Shown here: positions 33,880-41,805 of the stretch, piece after piece | Layout of the letters: every line of letters starts with the position of its first letter | Numbering within the stretch: position 1 is the first letter of the stretch | DNA from: Spirochaeta sp. UBA5339 | Lineage (GTDB): Bacteria > Spirochaetota > Spirochaetia > DSM-2461 | DNA length: 64,000 nucleotides | Direction of reading: 5' to 3' | Assembly: GCA_002408085.1 (NCBI GenBank) | Contig: DHQL01000010.1 | Coordinates: 222,096-286,095 of the forward strand | Position numbers and translations under genes: made by a program | The notes under the pieces: model-generated | What the model was told of the DNA's origin: nothing | The model's input: the letters and a program-made list of their open reading frames with translations, nothing else | The model's database searches: none

Positions 33880-34827
33880 ATGGAACAGTTAAAAATAGCG
33901 ACAACAGACGTTTCGAAACTACAGCGCTCAGAGCTTTGGTATGAAGCTGTCAACCTGTCCCATCTGGGCTGGGCTCTCAACGAAGACAACAGTGAAATTA
34001 ATGGATTCATTCAAACGAGGGGAACAGGGAAATTCAAGATAAGCCACTGTCAGTGCAGCGACCCCTGCAGTGGAAGCCGTTCTTCACATCAGATCGGAAA
34101 AGAGGATTTCGCTTATTACAGTATCCTTACGGTTCAGAAGGGTTGTGAGACCATTTCCCGAAGGGGAGAAGACCAAGAGGTTACAAGTGGAGATATCTAT
34201 TTATGGGACAGCAGTGAAGCTCTATCTTTTCAATCATTTACCAGCATCGAAAAAAGAACACTTTTTGTTGAGAAAGACTTTATGGAGAAACTCTTTCCCC
34301 AGATCGGACAAATGGTTGGTAAAGTATTCAACGGGAAACATGGATTAGGTCCTTTCATCCATTCGAATCTGACTACCTTAAGCAGCCAGCTTGATTTGAT
34401 AGACGACAATTCGGTATCCCTCATTACTGATACAACACTGGAACTGCTGACAACATGGCTGAACCGACTTCACCCATCTTCTGTTTCTGATTACAGAATG
34501 AAACTCTATAATGAAATACTCAGCTATATAAAGCAGAATCTCGATGACTCGAAATTAACCCCTGGAGAGATTGCAATGACTTTTAATATGAGTCTACGTT
34601 CGCTTCACAGCTTATTTTCATCCTGCGGGACTTCGATCTCAAAAATGATCCGTGAGATGCGGCTGGAGCAGTGCCGCCAGGAAATTCTTCTATACAGCGA
34701 CAGTGGCAAAACGATCACGGAAATTGCTCTTCGCTGGGGCTTTAATGACCCTGCTCATTTCTCAAAATGCTTTAAAGCTGTCTATAAAATGAGTCCCAGT
34801 CACTATCTTTCATCTCAATTTAAATAA
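33880..34827 (+). CDS. AraC-family regulator
   Basis: 315 residues: an N-terminal ligand/cupin-like region (about 40-190, similar to the AraC-binding-like domain of ORUF/AraC type regulators) and a C-terminal pair of helix-turn-helices (about 215-312), the second reading ITEIALRWGFNDPAHFSKCF followed by the family end. It is divergent from paralogue 2 and shares its leader. I infer control of both FG-GAP genes. Confidence 0.88.
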   Translation: MEQLKIATTDVSKLQRSELWYEAVNLSHLGWALNEDNSEINGFIQTRGTGKFKISHCQCSDPCSGSRSSHQIGKEDFAYYSILTVQKGCETISRRGEDQEVTSGDIYLWDSSEALSFQSFTSIEKRTLFVEKDFMEKLFPQIGQMVGKVFNGKHGLGPFIHSNLTTLSSQLDLIDDNSVSLITDTTLELLTTWLNRLHPSSVSDYRMKLYNEILSYIKQNLDDSKLTPGEIAMTFNMSLRSLHSLFSSCGTSISKMIREMRLEQCRQEILLYSDSGKTITEIALRWGFNDPAHFSKCFKAVYKMSPSHYLSSQFK

Positions 34828-34838
34828 GTTAATGGAAC

Positions 34839-34958
34839 ACGGACGCCTTCGGCCTTGTAGTTGCGATTACTGACAATGGCAAAATTGTATACAGAAGTAC
34901 CCTTGGGTATAAGGTTGGCATCGGGATACTGCACCAGATTGCCCTCGATGAAAACGGT
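34839..34958 (-). pseudogene. Fragment of an ssb gene
   Basis: On the minus strand 40 codons read as the N-terminal OB-fold of single-strand-binding protein (EGNLVQYPDANLIPKGTSV, then NFAIVSNRNYKAEGVR). Counting by eye, 27 of 40 residues match the intact ssb at 41252. A TAA stands just upstream in frame and no start or C-terminus remains. It is a relic, between the AraC and LuxR genes. Confidence 0.85.
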
Positions 34959-34993
34959 GGTGGTTTAGGATAGCGGGAACAGGGAGGCATATA

Positions 34994-35938
34994 TTGATCT
35001 ATTTAAGCAGTATATTGGTCATATTGACCGTGGGGTTGGTTACACTCCTTCTTTTTACCGCTTATCTCAAAAAAGAGGAAAACCTTTCCTTCCGCAAAGA
35101 TCTGTCCTATTACATGCTATTTCTCAATATCAAAATTGCGGTTGTAATTGTCCATTCCTTTGTGAATGTCCTGCAACCGGAAGGCAGTTCGTCCACAGCC
35201 ATGCTGTTTCTCTTTTTAAGGGGATTAAGCTCGCTGCCGCTGCTGTTCTTCCTCTATCGATTTACCCTCCGCTTTTTCGACAGAACCCCTTCAAGTCTGG
35301 AAAACAGGATGGCTGTTCTTTTCGCAATTCTTCTAGGGCTCTGTGTTCTTTCCCTGACGATTTTTCTCAGCGGAAATTTTTACAGTGAAGATCTCTATAA
35401 AACCATCCTTTTAATCGGGGAGCTTTTATTCTTCTGCGGTTTGCTCTTCAATCTTATTCACTATTTTCTCTATGAGCCGGCGACTCCGGCCAGGGAAATC
35501 AGCGCAATCGTCACTCCACTGATGCGTGCCGCTCTGGTATTTTTCCCACTTCTGATTCTGGAGGATCTGTTTCAGTCTCAGCTGTTTGGATTATGGGGCA
35601 TTCCGGAAAAACTGGATCTGCCCTATTTCTCAACAATTTACTATCTTATATTCAATGGCGGTTTTCTCATTTTCCTCTACAGGCACATCCTGCTCCGGAA
35701 AAACCTGTCTTTAACGGGCGAGTACAGACTCAATGCTTTTTGTGAGGAGTATTCCATATCTTCCCGCGAAACAGAGATCATCGGCGAATTATTGTCTGGG
35801 AAACAAAACAAGGAAATTGGTGAATCCCTTTTCATTTCACCTGAAACAGTACGGAACCACCTATCCCGGATTTACCGGAAAACCGAAGTGAAAAACAGGT
35901 TGGAACTGATATCCCTGCTCAATAAATTCAGCAATTAG
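34994..35938 (+). CDS. Membrane-anchored LuxR-type regulator
   Basis: 314 residues: about seven hydrophobic segments (residues 1-235) and a C-terminal LuxR helix-turn-helix (about 250-310; SGKQNKEIGESLFISPETVR with the NHLSRIYRKT recognition part). The start is TTG at 34994, chosen for its GGAGG site 6 nt upstream. The membrane part has no known ligand motif. The next genes are a serine hydrolase and an Omp85-like protein on the same strand, so it may control envelope functions. Confidence 0.82.
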   Translation: MIYLSSILVILTVGLVTLLLFTAYLKKEENLSFRKDLSYYMLFLNIKIAVVIVHSFVNVLQPEGSSSTAMLFLFLRGLSSLPLLFFLYRFTLRFFDRTPSSLENRMAVLFAILLGLCVLSLTIFLSGNFYSEDLYKTILLIGELLFFCGLLFNLIHYFLYEPATPAREISAIVTPLMRAALVFFPLLILEDLFQSQLFGLWGIPEKLDLPYFSTIYYLIFNGGFLIFLYRHILLRKNLSLTGEYRLNAFCEEYSISSRETEIIGELLSGKQNKEIGESLFISPETVRNHLSRIYRKTEVKNRLELISLLNKFSN

Positions 35939-36010
35939 TACATATGTCACCATCCTCAGGACCCTGATTGTGATATAGAGGTCATTCCCGGGCTGCTTCC
36001 TCCATTCATA

Positions 36011-36045
36011 AAATACCCCAGAAATTATTTACCAAAGGGGTATTT
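36011..36045 (+). promoter_or_regulatory. Hairpin covering the ribosome site
   Basis: AAATACCCC (36011-36019) and GGGGTATTT (36037-36045) are perfect inverted repeats with a 17-nt loop. The right arm contains the ribosome-binding GGGG and ends at the base before the ATG at 36046. Folded mRNA would hide the start. Confidence 0.5.
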
Positions 36046-37155
36046 ATGAACCACTATAAATATTTATTACCCGCGCTTTTGCTGATTTGTCAGATTGCTG
36101 CTCCGGTCAGTGGAGACAACAGCGGCTCCGGGACAGATCAGTTTATGGAAGACCATTGGCGCGAACTGGATGTTCCCGGCATGGCGGTCCTTGCCGTCAA
36201 AGATGAGAAAACCATCTATGAAGGTTATTTCGGGAAGATGAATGAAGATCGGTCCGTTTGCGAGGACACGCTTTTCATGCTGGCATCGGTATCCAAAACC
36301 ATTACCGCGACCGCTGTTCTTCAGCTGGTGGAAAAGGGAATCATCAACATTAATGAAGATATCAACCGCTATCTTCCTTTCGAAGTCAGGAATCCGCGGT
36401 ACCCCCAAGTCCCGATAACAGTCAAGATGCTTCTTCAGCACACATCGGGGATACATGACAGGAAGCTGTTCTACATCAGCAAGTACACTCTTTTCTCCGG
36501 AGGGGGTGATTATCCCGGAGACTTATCTGAATTTATGACCCAGTACCTCTCGGAAAAGGGTGAGTATTACAGCTCCGGAAACTTTTCGAAATACCAGCCC
36601 GGAAGCGAATACCAATACAGTAATTTCGCAATCGCTCTCCTTGCTGTCATAGTCGAAAACTGTACGGGAAAGAGTTTTGAACAGTACTGCCGTGACAATA
36701 TCTTTTCGCCCCTCGGAATGGAAAAAACATCCTGGTTTCTGGCAAATCTCGATGAGCAGGCCGTAGCCAGCCCCTGGTTCTTCGGAAAATTCCGGGGACA
36801 TTACGGCTATCCCGATTATCCGTCGGGACAGATCAGAACATCGGCTCGGCAGTTGGCAGCATTCGGAAGCATGTGGAGCAACGGAGGCCTTTGGAAGGGA
36901 ACAAGACTTCTCGATTCCGACACGGTGGCTTCAGCATTGACCGAAGATCCCGAAGGTATAGGGTTGATCTGGCATTTCACCTCCGATGAACTGGGGCATC
37001 TGCCTTCCCACGGTGGAGATGATTTGGGGGTGGCTACCAAACTGATCATCGATCCCTCAAACCACAGTGCGGTAATTTTTCTGACTAACGGCGGCTGGAA
37101 GAAAAGCGAAGCGTACATGGCAATCTGGCAGAAGCTGCTGGATCTGACTCATTGA
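36046..37155 (+). CDS. Serine hydrolase, class-C beta-lactamase/PBP-like fold
   Basis: 369 residues with a signal peptide (about 1-23). Catalytic motifs are intact: S81-V-S-K84 (SxxK), Y191-S-N193 (YxN) and SHGGDD (HxG) at about 326. Family members include class C beta-lactamases, DD-peptidases and esterases. The periplasmic location and adjoining outer-membrane protein suggest a cell-wall or lipid role. A drug-resistance role is not indicated by the sequence. The next gene begins 29 nt after. Confidence 0.85.
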   Translation: MNHYKYLLPALLLICQIAAPVSGDNSGSGTDQFMEDHWRELDVPGMAVLAVKDEKTIYEGYFGKMNEDRSVCEDTLFMLASVSKTITATAVLQLVEKGIININEDINRYLPFEVRNPRYPQVPITVKMLLQHTSGIHDRKLFYISKYTLFSGGGDYPGDLSEFMTQYLSEKGEYYSSGNFSKYQPGSEYQYSNFAIALLAVIVENCTGKSFEQYCRDNIFSPLGMEKTSWFLANLDEQAVASPWFFGKFRGHYGYPDYPSGQIRTSARQLAAFGSMWSNGGLWKGTRLLDSDTVASALTEDPEGIGLIWHFTSDELGHLPSHGGDDLGVATKLIIDPSNHSAVIFLTNGGWKKSEAYMAIWQKLLDLTH

Positions 37156-37184
37156 AAAAGATATCGATAACCAAAGGAATGATT

Positions 37185-38420
37185 ATGAAAAACCCATATT
37201 CCAGATTTCTGTTTTTCCTCACACTATTGGTCTGTTCCCAATTCTTTCTCTACGGTGAACAGCTGGCAGCCATAAATATATACGGCTTGAAAAGGACCAA
37301 AGAAGAGACAGTGCTATCCCTTCTCGGAATCGGACCGGGAGACGAAATCTCAACCGGTCAAATCCCGGTAATTGAACAGAAGCTGAGAAAAGCTGAAATT
37401 TTTCAGGAAGACATTTTAATCGAGCTGATACCCGGCGAAAGAGGATCTGTTCTCAATATCACCCTCCACGATAAATGGACATTTATCGGATTGCCTTTTT
37501 TTTCCGCTTCATCAAATGATATCAGCGGTGGTGCTCTGGTTATGGACAGCAACTTCGGAGGGAAAATGAACAATTTTCTCTCTTACGGATTACTTAGCAA
37601 AAGCGGAGATGCCCAGCTCTTTATTCTCTTCAGCGATCCTACCTTTCTAAAATCCGATGTGGAGTTGGGAGCCAGAGTTTCCGGCGGCAAAACGAATGTG
37701 GTTTACACTAGCATGGATGAAGATTTCCTATTTGAAGACTATTCAGAGAGTTTCTTTTACGGGGGGATCTGGGCGGGATATCCCCTGACAGAGAGGCTGG
37801 AGGTTTCCCTCGGTCTGGAAGGGACATACAAGGATTTGGAAAGAAAAAGTTTGATTCCGCCGGAAGAGAGCGACCTCTTTCAACTAACTCTCGAAGCCGC
37901 AGCCGAGTATGACGGTACTGTACTATATCCGCTGTTTTACAAAGGTATTGGCGCCAGTATGAACGGTGCGGTGAACTGGGAGCCCGGGAAACTCCCTACG
38001 GGGAAACTCTCCACCGGGCTCAGGGCAGGGTTTCTGATAGGGAATATCTTCCATGTTGAACTAAGGGGAACAGGAGGCATCACGAACAATCCTTTTCATT
38101 CACTTTTTCTGCTGGGTGGTGAGGAAGGCAGCCATAGTCTGCCGGCGCAAAGCATTGCTTCTGATCTGTTTCTAACAGGAGAACTGAAATCGGAGCTTCG
38201 TCTCTTCAAGCTCACTCTGGGATATATAACCGCACCTGTATTTTATGAAAGCGGTCTATTTCGGGATTATGTGGAATCACTGAAGCCCTATCATGGTATG
38301 GGTGGAGGATTTCGGTTTTATCTTGATAAAGTGGCCCTACCGGCAATTGGACTGGAGTACCGTCACAATTTTACCGCTCATACGGGAGGGCTGAACTTTT
38401 ATCTGGGAATGTCATTCTAG
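37185..38420 (+). CDS. Omp85/BamA-like outer-membrane protein
   Basis: 411 residues from the ATG at 37185, which has AAAGGA at good spacing; upstream in-frame starts overlap the hydrolase. Signal peptide (about 1-22), one POTRA-like domain (about 24-95; INIYGLKRTKEETVLSLLGI), then a beta-barrel with alternating aromatic strands and a final Phe (FYLGMSF). It is much shorter than BamA (about 750-800 residues), with one POTRA instead of five. It may be a one-POTRA Omp85 family member exporting or inserting a substrate, maybe with the upstream hydrolase. Confidence 0.8.
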   Translation: MKNPYSRFLFFLTLLVCSQFFLYGEQLAAINIYGLKRTKEETVLSLLGIGPGDEISTGQIPVIEQKLRKAEIFQEDILIELIPGERGSVLNITLHDKWTFIGLPFFSASSNDISGGALVMDSNFGGKMNNFLSYGLLSKSGDAQLFILFSDPTFLKSDVELGARVSGGKTNVVYTSMDEDFLFEDYSESFFYGGIWAGYPLTERLEVSLGLEGTYKDLERKSLIPPEESDLFQLTLEAAAEYDGTVLYPLFYKGIGASMNGAVNWEPGKLPTGKLSTGLRAGFLIGNIFHVELRGTGGITNNPFHSLFLLGGEEGSHSLPAQSIASDLFLTGELKSELRLFKLTLGYITAPVFYESGLFRDYVESLKPYHGMGGGFRFYLDKVALPAIGLEYRHNFTAHTGGLNFYLGMSF

Positions 38421-38435
38421 AGAAATAGAAAGGGT

Positions 38436-38480
38436 GGTCACCCTGAACATCGGTTGGTCCGGCGAGATTTCAGGGTGACC
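38436..38480. repeat. Perfect 12-bp inverted repeat
   Basis: GGTCACCCTGAA (38436-38447) and TTCAGGGTGACC (38469-38480), 21-nt spacer, 15 nt downstream of the Omp85-like stop. It may be a terminator or a palindromic intergenic repeat. No T-run follows. Confidence 0.6.
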
Positions 38481-38608
38481 CAGATGTGATAAACGGTGTT
38501 AAAATTCTTACATCCAGCAGAGAAAAAGTTCCGCGTTTACTGGCATAAAAAGGGGCAAAAATCTATAAGTAGGGTTTACCACAACTCATATAAAAGGAAC
38601 CAGCCCCT

Positions 38609-38866
38609 ATGTATCTAAAGGAAGATCACATGCACGTTGCGCGCATTATGGCCAATCAAGGCCAACACAAAAGTACATTGCAGGTATCTCAACGTCAGCG
38701 ACCGAATGGTCAGAAAATTTCTGAATCCGGAGTTCGGAACACAACCCCGGAAATCCCGGGAAAGCTCCTTGAACCATTCCACCCCATAATAGAATATTCA
38801 CTGGATAATGATCCATACTTTCACCTCATCAGTATATTACCATGTCGGGCGCACCAAGACAGATGA
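38609..38866 (+). pseudogene. Frameshifted IS21-type transposase (IstA) N-terminus
   Basis: The frame begins MYLKEDHMHVARIMANQG, shifts by one base near 38680, where the helix-turn-helix reads YLNVSDRMVRKFLNPEFGTQ, and shifts back near 38760 at KLLEPFHPIIEYSLDNDPYF. Combined, these give the N-terminal DNA-binding part of an IS21-family IstA. The catalytic DDE domain and IstB are absent. It is a decayed insertion-sequence fragment. The region from 38421 to 38608 has only the 12-bp inverted repeat, and from 38867 to 38910 I see nothing. Confidence 0.6.
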
Positions 38867-38910
38867 ACTTGTCAACTGGCGCTGCAAGTTATCTGCAGTG
38901 TTATGAATCC

Positions 38911-39465
38911 TTAATTTGCATTTGTCCTAAATATCGATATTTCAGATATTAGATTTTCATTTCCTTTTTGATCTTTAACTTGAAAACTAATATTATATGA
39001 AAAAAAAGAAAATAATTCATCCTCTGATTCATAGATTGGGATAGTATAGAGAAGTATATTATCTGAAATATTCTCAATTAAATTATAGCCGTCACCATAG
39101 ACAATCAGAATTTCAGAGAAATCATTTGCTAATGGTTTCAATAAGCCCTGTTCTGTACAAAAAATAGAATTAGAAATTACTATGGACTCTATTGTCCTAA
39201 ACCCTTGTAAAAATTCTAATGATATACCTATTTTGTATTCCCACCTAATTCTACTAAACTCAGGCTTTGTAGGATGCTGATATATTATAGATGTGTTATT
39301 AGGTTCTCCTAAGACCTCCATTACTTCATCAATCTCTTGTCCGATAAAATACAGATTCCCATTAATATCAATGATTCTAAAGAAATCTTCCGTTAAGTTA
39401 GCTGTATCAGCAAAAGTCATCGATGAACATACTATGTACATTGTAAGCATTATTTTAAATTTCAT
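38911..39465 (-). CDS. Secreted protein of unknown function in Rhs remnant
   Basis: 184 residues, AT-rich codons unlike the flanking genes. Signal peptide (about 1-19, ending MTFA). The mature part contains NLYFIGQEIDEVMEVLGEP, reminiscent of small periplasmic beta-rich proteins. I do not recognise it. It follows an M23 peptidase tip, 11 nt after its stop, which is the usual spot for an immunity gene of a polymorphic toxin; the signal peptide would place it in the periplasm, where a wall-cleaving toxin acts. This role is inference. Confidence 0.6.
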   Translation of the reverse strand: MKFKIMLTMYIVCSSMTFADTANLTEDFFRIIDINGNLYFIGQEIDEVMEVLGEPNNTSIIYQHPTKPEFSRIRWEYKIGISLEFLQGFRTIESIVISNSIFCTEQGLLKPLANDFSEILIVYGDGYNLIENISDNILLYTIPIYESEDELFSFFSYNISFQVKDQKGNENLISEISIFRTNAN

Positions 39466-39476
39466 AATTATTATCC

Positions 39477-39674
39477 TTAGTATCCAAAACCTAATACTTG
39501 ATGCGGATCATCGATATATTGATCACTAAAACTACCGTTTGCATCAGCATCATAGCCAAAATGTAAATGTGGACCAGTTGATTCACCAGTAGAACCTACT
39601 GTACCGATTTGCTCTCCAGCAATGACTGTCTGCCCGTTTGATACAAGACTACTTCTTTGGTGTGCATAAAGAGT
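39477..39674 (-). pseudogene. C-terminal tip of an M23 peptidase
   Basis: Sixty-five codons without a start, preceded by a TAA: LYAHQRSS, GQTVIAGEQIGTVGSTG and STGPHLHFGYD. This is the second half of the LytM/M23 metallopeptidase domain with its HxH metal motif; the first metal-binding half (HxxxD) is missing. It may be a displaced toxin end of the Rhs locus or a remnant of a free peptidase. Confidence 0.75.
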
Positions 39675-39707
39675 TGGTTAACACATGGTTAAGGGTCGTG
39701 ATATGGG

Positions 39708-40277
39708 TTATGAATTGGGAAGAACTTTTTTTAGGTAGACACCTCCCTCTCTATGATAAGGAAGCAACTTCCATGTACTCCCTTCTAAGGTATAAAAATA
39801 ACATTTACCATCAATAAAGTTCAGTAATAAAGGAGGCACTATTGAGCCCATATTTGCCATTGATGACAAATAATAATCACCATAGTGATATATTCCCCAA
39901 GCTCCGACAGGACCAAATAGTCCAAGAATCAATTTGTCATCATCAGCAGGCATAAAAATTTCTACTCTTTGAAGATAGAAATCAAAATAGAAGAAAGAGT
40001 CTGTTTTATAATTATTTTCAGGAACCCAAAGACCTTCAAGTTTCTGAACCTCTTCAGCCTCATTAACAACTTCTAATCCAGAAAACATTGACTGATGAAA
40101 TAAAAAGTATTCATTTTCTTCTTCAATACTATAGTTTCGCTCATCTAAAAACTTTTCATAATCATATTTACTATATCTTCCAAAAGGATCAGGAATTTCA
40201 TTATTAACCCCAAATTCGTCGAAGGAGTAAATAGAGATACAAGTAAGAGCGAATAAAATTACAATTGCATTTTTCAA
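39708..40277 (-). CDS. Secreted protein of unknown function next to Rhs fragment
   Basis: 189 residues, AT-rich. Signal peptide (about 1-18, LFALTCISIYS). The mature part is acidic and aromatic (FFYFDFYLQRVEIFMP; YHYGDYYLS). I do not recognise it. It lies 65 nt after the Rhs fragment and 33 nt before the M23 tip, the position of a toxin-specific immunity gene in Rhs loci. It is unlike the 184-residue neighbour in sequence. The role is inferred from position only. Confidence 0.6.
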   Translation of the reverse strand: MKNAIVILFALTCISIYSFDEFGVNNEIPDPFGRYSKYDYEKFLDERNYSIEEENEYFLFHQSMFSGLEVVNEAEEVQKLEGLWVPENNYKTDSFFYFDFYLQRVEIFMPADDDKLILGLFGPVGAWGIYHYGDYYLSSMANMGSIVPPLLLNFIDGKCYFYTLEGSTWKLLPYHREGGVYLKKVLPNS

Positions 40278-40342
40278 AATCTCTTCCTCAATGGTAAATA
40301 CTTAGGATCAGTCTCTTTGATGACCTGGACACGGGTAGAATA

Positions 40343-40906
40343 CTAAGTATGCCTATCAATGTTATTTCCATCAATAGTTGTTGCAATCCGGCCCATACGA
40401 TCGTATTCATATTTTACCGTTGAAGTATTGTTCGTTCCATCGAGGTTTGTATAAGGAACTGATTCAGAGAGAATCCATCCTAAGCCGCTAAGTTCATAAG
40501 AGCTGGTTACCGATCTATTTTGATAAATCCACCTTTGCTCACTTATTCTGTTTCCTGAATTATCGTAGGTATATACACTCTTACGTCCGGCTTCATATTC
40601 ACTGCTACCGTTAAAGCCGTTGACAGTGCTATCCTGCTCATTAATCAAAAGTCCTCTAGTATTATAGCTGTAGCTCTTCTTCAAACCGTTAGGCTCTATA
40701 GATGTTGTAAGCATTCCATCAGCATCATAAAGAGCATAGCTTGTTCTTCCTGAATTACCGTCCCTATCGACTTCTGTGAACTTAATAACATTACTACCTA
40801 GGTCAGTGGTTTCGTAAGTTTTAGCTCCGTCTTCAAAAGTAGTTATTTTAGTATTGCTTGAATCAATATATACGTATGACCTTGTAGTGCTATTGCCGAA
40901 ATGCAT
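40343..40906 (-). pseudogene. Rhs/YD-repeat protein fragment
   Basis: 187 codons of Rhs-type YD repeats: YALYDADGMLTTSIEPNG, YSYNTRGLLINEQDS, YTYDNSGNRISEQRW and YEYDRMGRIATTIDGNN. A full Rhs protein is typically more than 1000 residues and has a conserved core end before a variable toxin tip; both ends are missing. It ends at TAG after DRHT. Its upstream end abuts a TPR scrap on the opposite strand near 40901. Confidence 0.85.
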
Positions 40907-41092
40907 ATTGATAAACGTAATTTTAAAGAAGCCGAGTTAGATCTCGATAGAGCAATCAGGATTGATCACAACTCTATTGAAGTACTCTACCTTCAGGCCG
41001 TACTTTATTCTTTGGATAATAAAGAAGTACTTGCAAAAGAGAAGATTCAGGCGATAAAGAGAATAGATCCTGACTTCAGTATCAGTCATTAA
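40901..41092 (+). pseudogene. TPR-repeat fragment
   Basis: 63 codons reading like the last TPR units of a larger protein (AELDLDRAIRIDHNSIEVLY, EKIQAIKRIDPDF). No ribosome site precedes the ATG and it overlaps the Rhs fragment head-on by 6 nt. Most likely the truncated end of a gene cut at the Rhs junction; a tiny real gene is less likely. Confidence 0.5.
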
Positions 41093-41145
41093 TTTGTTTT
41101 ATAGTGATCACAATCGAGAAATTAAGAACTTTCTAATTATAGCCC

Positions 41146-41216
41146 TATACCGGCGGTGAGCCCTCCGATCAGAAGTGCCCTCCCCTGAGGGGAGGGTGAA
41201 GTTGCGAAGGGAACCG
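41146..41216 (+). repeat. 71-bp direct repeat, copy 2
   Basis: Same orientation as copy 1 at 30135. The 19-bp hairpin core CCCTCCCC-TGA-GGGGAGGG (41178-41196) is identical. It bounds the accessory segment on the right, beside ssb. Confidence 0.75.
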
Positions 41217-41233
41217 GAGCTTAAGGCTCCGGT
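41213..41233 (-). terminator. Probable ssb terminator
   Basis: Perfect 8-bp stem ACCGGAGC-TTAAG-GCTCCGGT, 19 nt downstream of the ssb stop (minus strand). The downstream flank is T/C-rich without a clean T-run. Confidence 0.5.
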
Positions 41234-41251
41234 TGTACCATAAGGACCGGA

Positions 41252-41674
41252 TCACATTGCAGACTGAACAGCCTCTTCCTCCTGAACCGATTCATCAGGC
41301 AATTGAGCCTCTTCGTCTCCCTCCTCACCGGGTCCGGCAGCAGCGGTATACTGGGGCTTGAACTCCACATGCTCTCCGACGACCTTCACCCTGTTGTGGG
41401 GATTGCCGTCATCATCGATCCAGCGGTCCTGTTTCAGACGTCCGACCACACGGACGCCCCTGCCCTTCTTCAGGTGTTTTTCGCAGCTTTCGGCTACCCT
41501 GGACCAGACCTCTACATCGAAGTAGGAGACTTCGTCCTTCCGGACACCCTCGGACTTATAGTAGCGGTTGCTGGCGATGGCAAAGTTGCATACCGAGGTG
41601 CCCCTGGGTGTGAGGTTGGCCTCGGGGTCTCTTACCAGATTTCCTTCCAGAATAATGCTGTTAAGATTATTCAT
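41252..41674 (-). CDS. ssb: Single-stranded DNA-binding protein
   Basis: 140 residues from the ATG at 41674, preceded by GGAGGA at 7-nt spacing (a longer frame to 41734 has no ribosome site). OB-fold of about 105 residues (SIILEGNLVRDPEANLTPRG, FAIASNRYY, VSYFDVEVW) and an acidic tail. The tail ends EEEAVQSAM and lacks the DDDIPF-type tip that recruits partner proteins in the standard SSB. It may therefore be an accessory SSB. A degraded copy is at 34839. Confidence 0.88.
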   Translation of the reverse strand: MNNLNSIILEGNLVRDPEANLTPRGTSVCNFAIASNRYYKSEGVRKDEVSYFDVEVWSRVAESCEKHLKKGRGVRVVGRLKQDRWIDDDGNPHNRVKVVGEHVEFKPQYTAAAGPGEEGDEEAQLPDESVQEEEAVQSAM

Positions 41675-41805
41675 TTCAATTCCTCCAAAAAAGTTGATGT
41701 CCTTTACAGGAGCACCATCCGCCCGTTGATTCAAAGAAGGAATTCAAAAATCAAATTTCTGGAACGTTCATATAACCCGGAACCGAACCGGAACCCTGGA
41801 GCATA

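Noticed and set aside
36046..37155. Beta-lactamase resistance gene
   Set aside because: The motifs are shared with peptidases and esterases; nothing points specifically to antibiotic hydrolysis.
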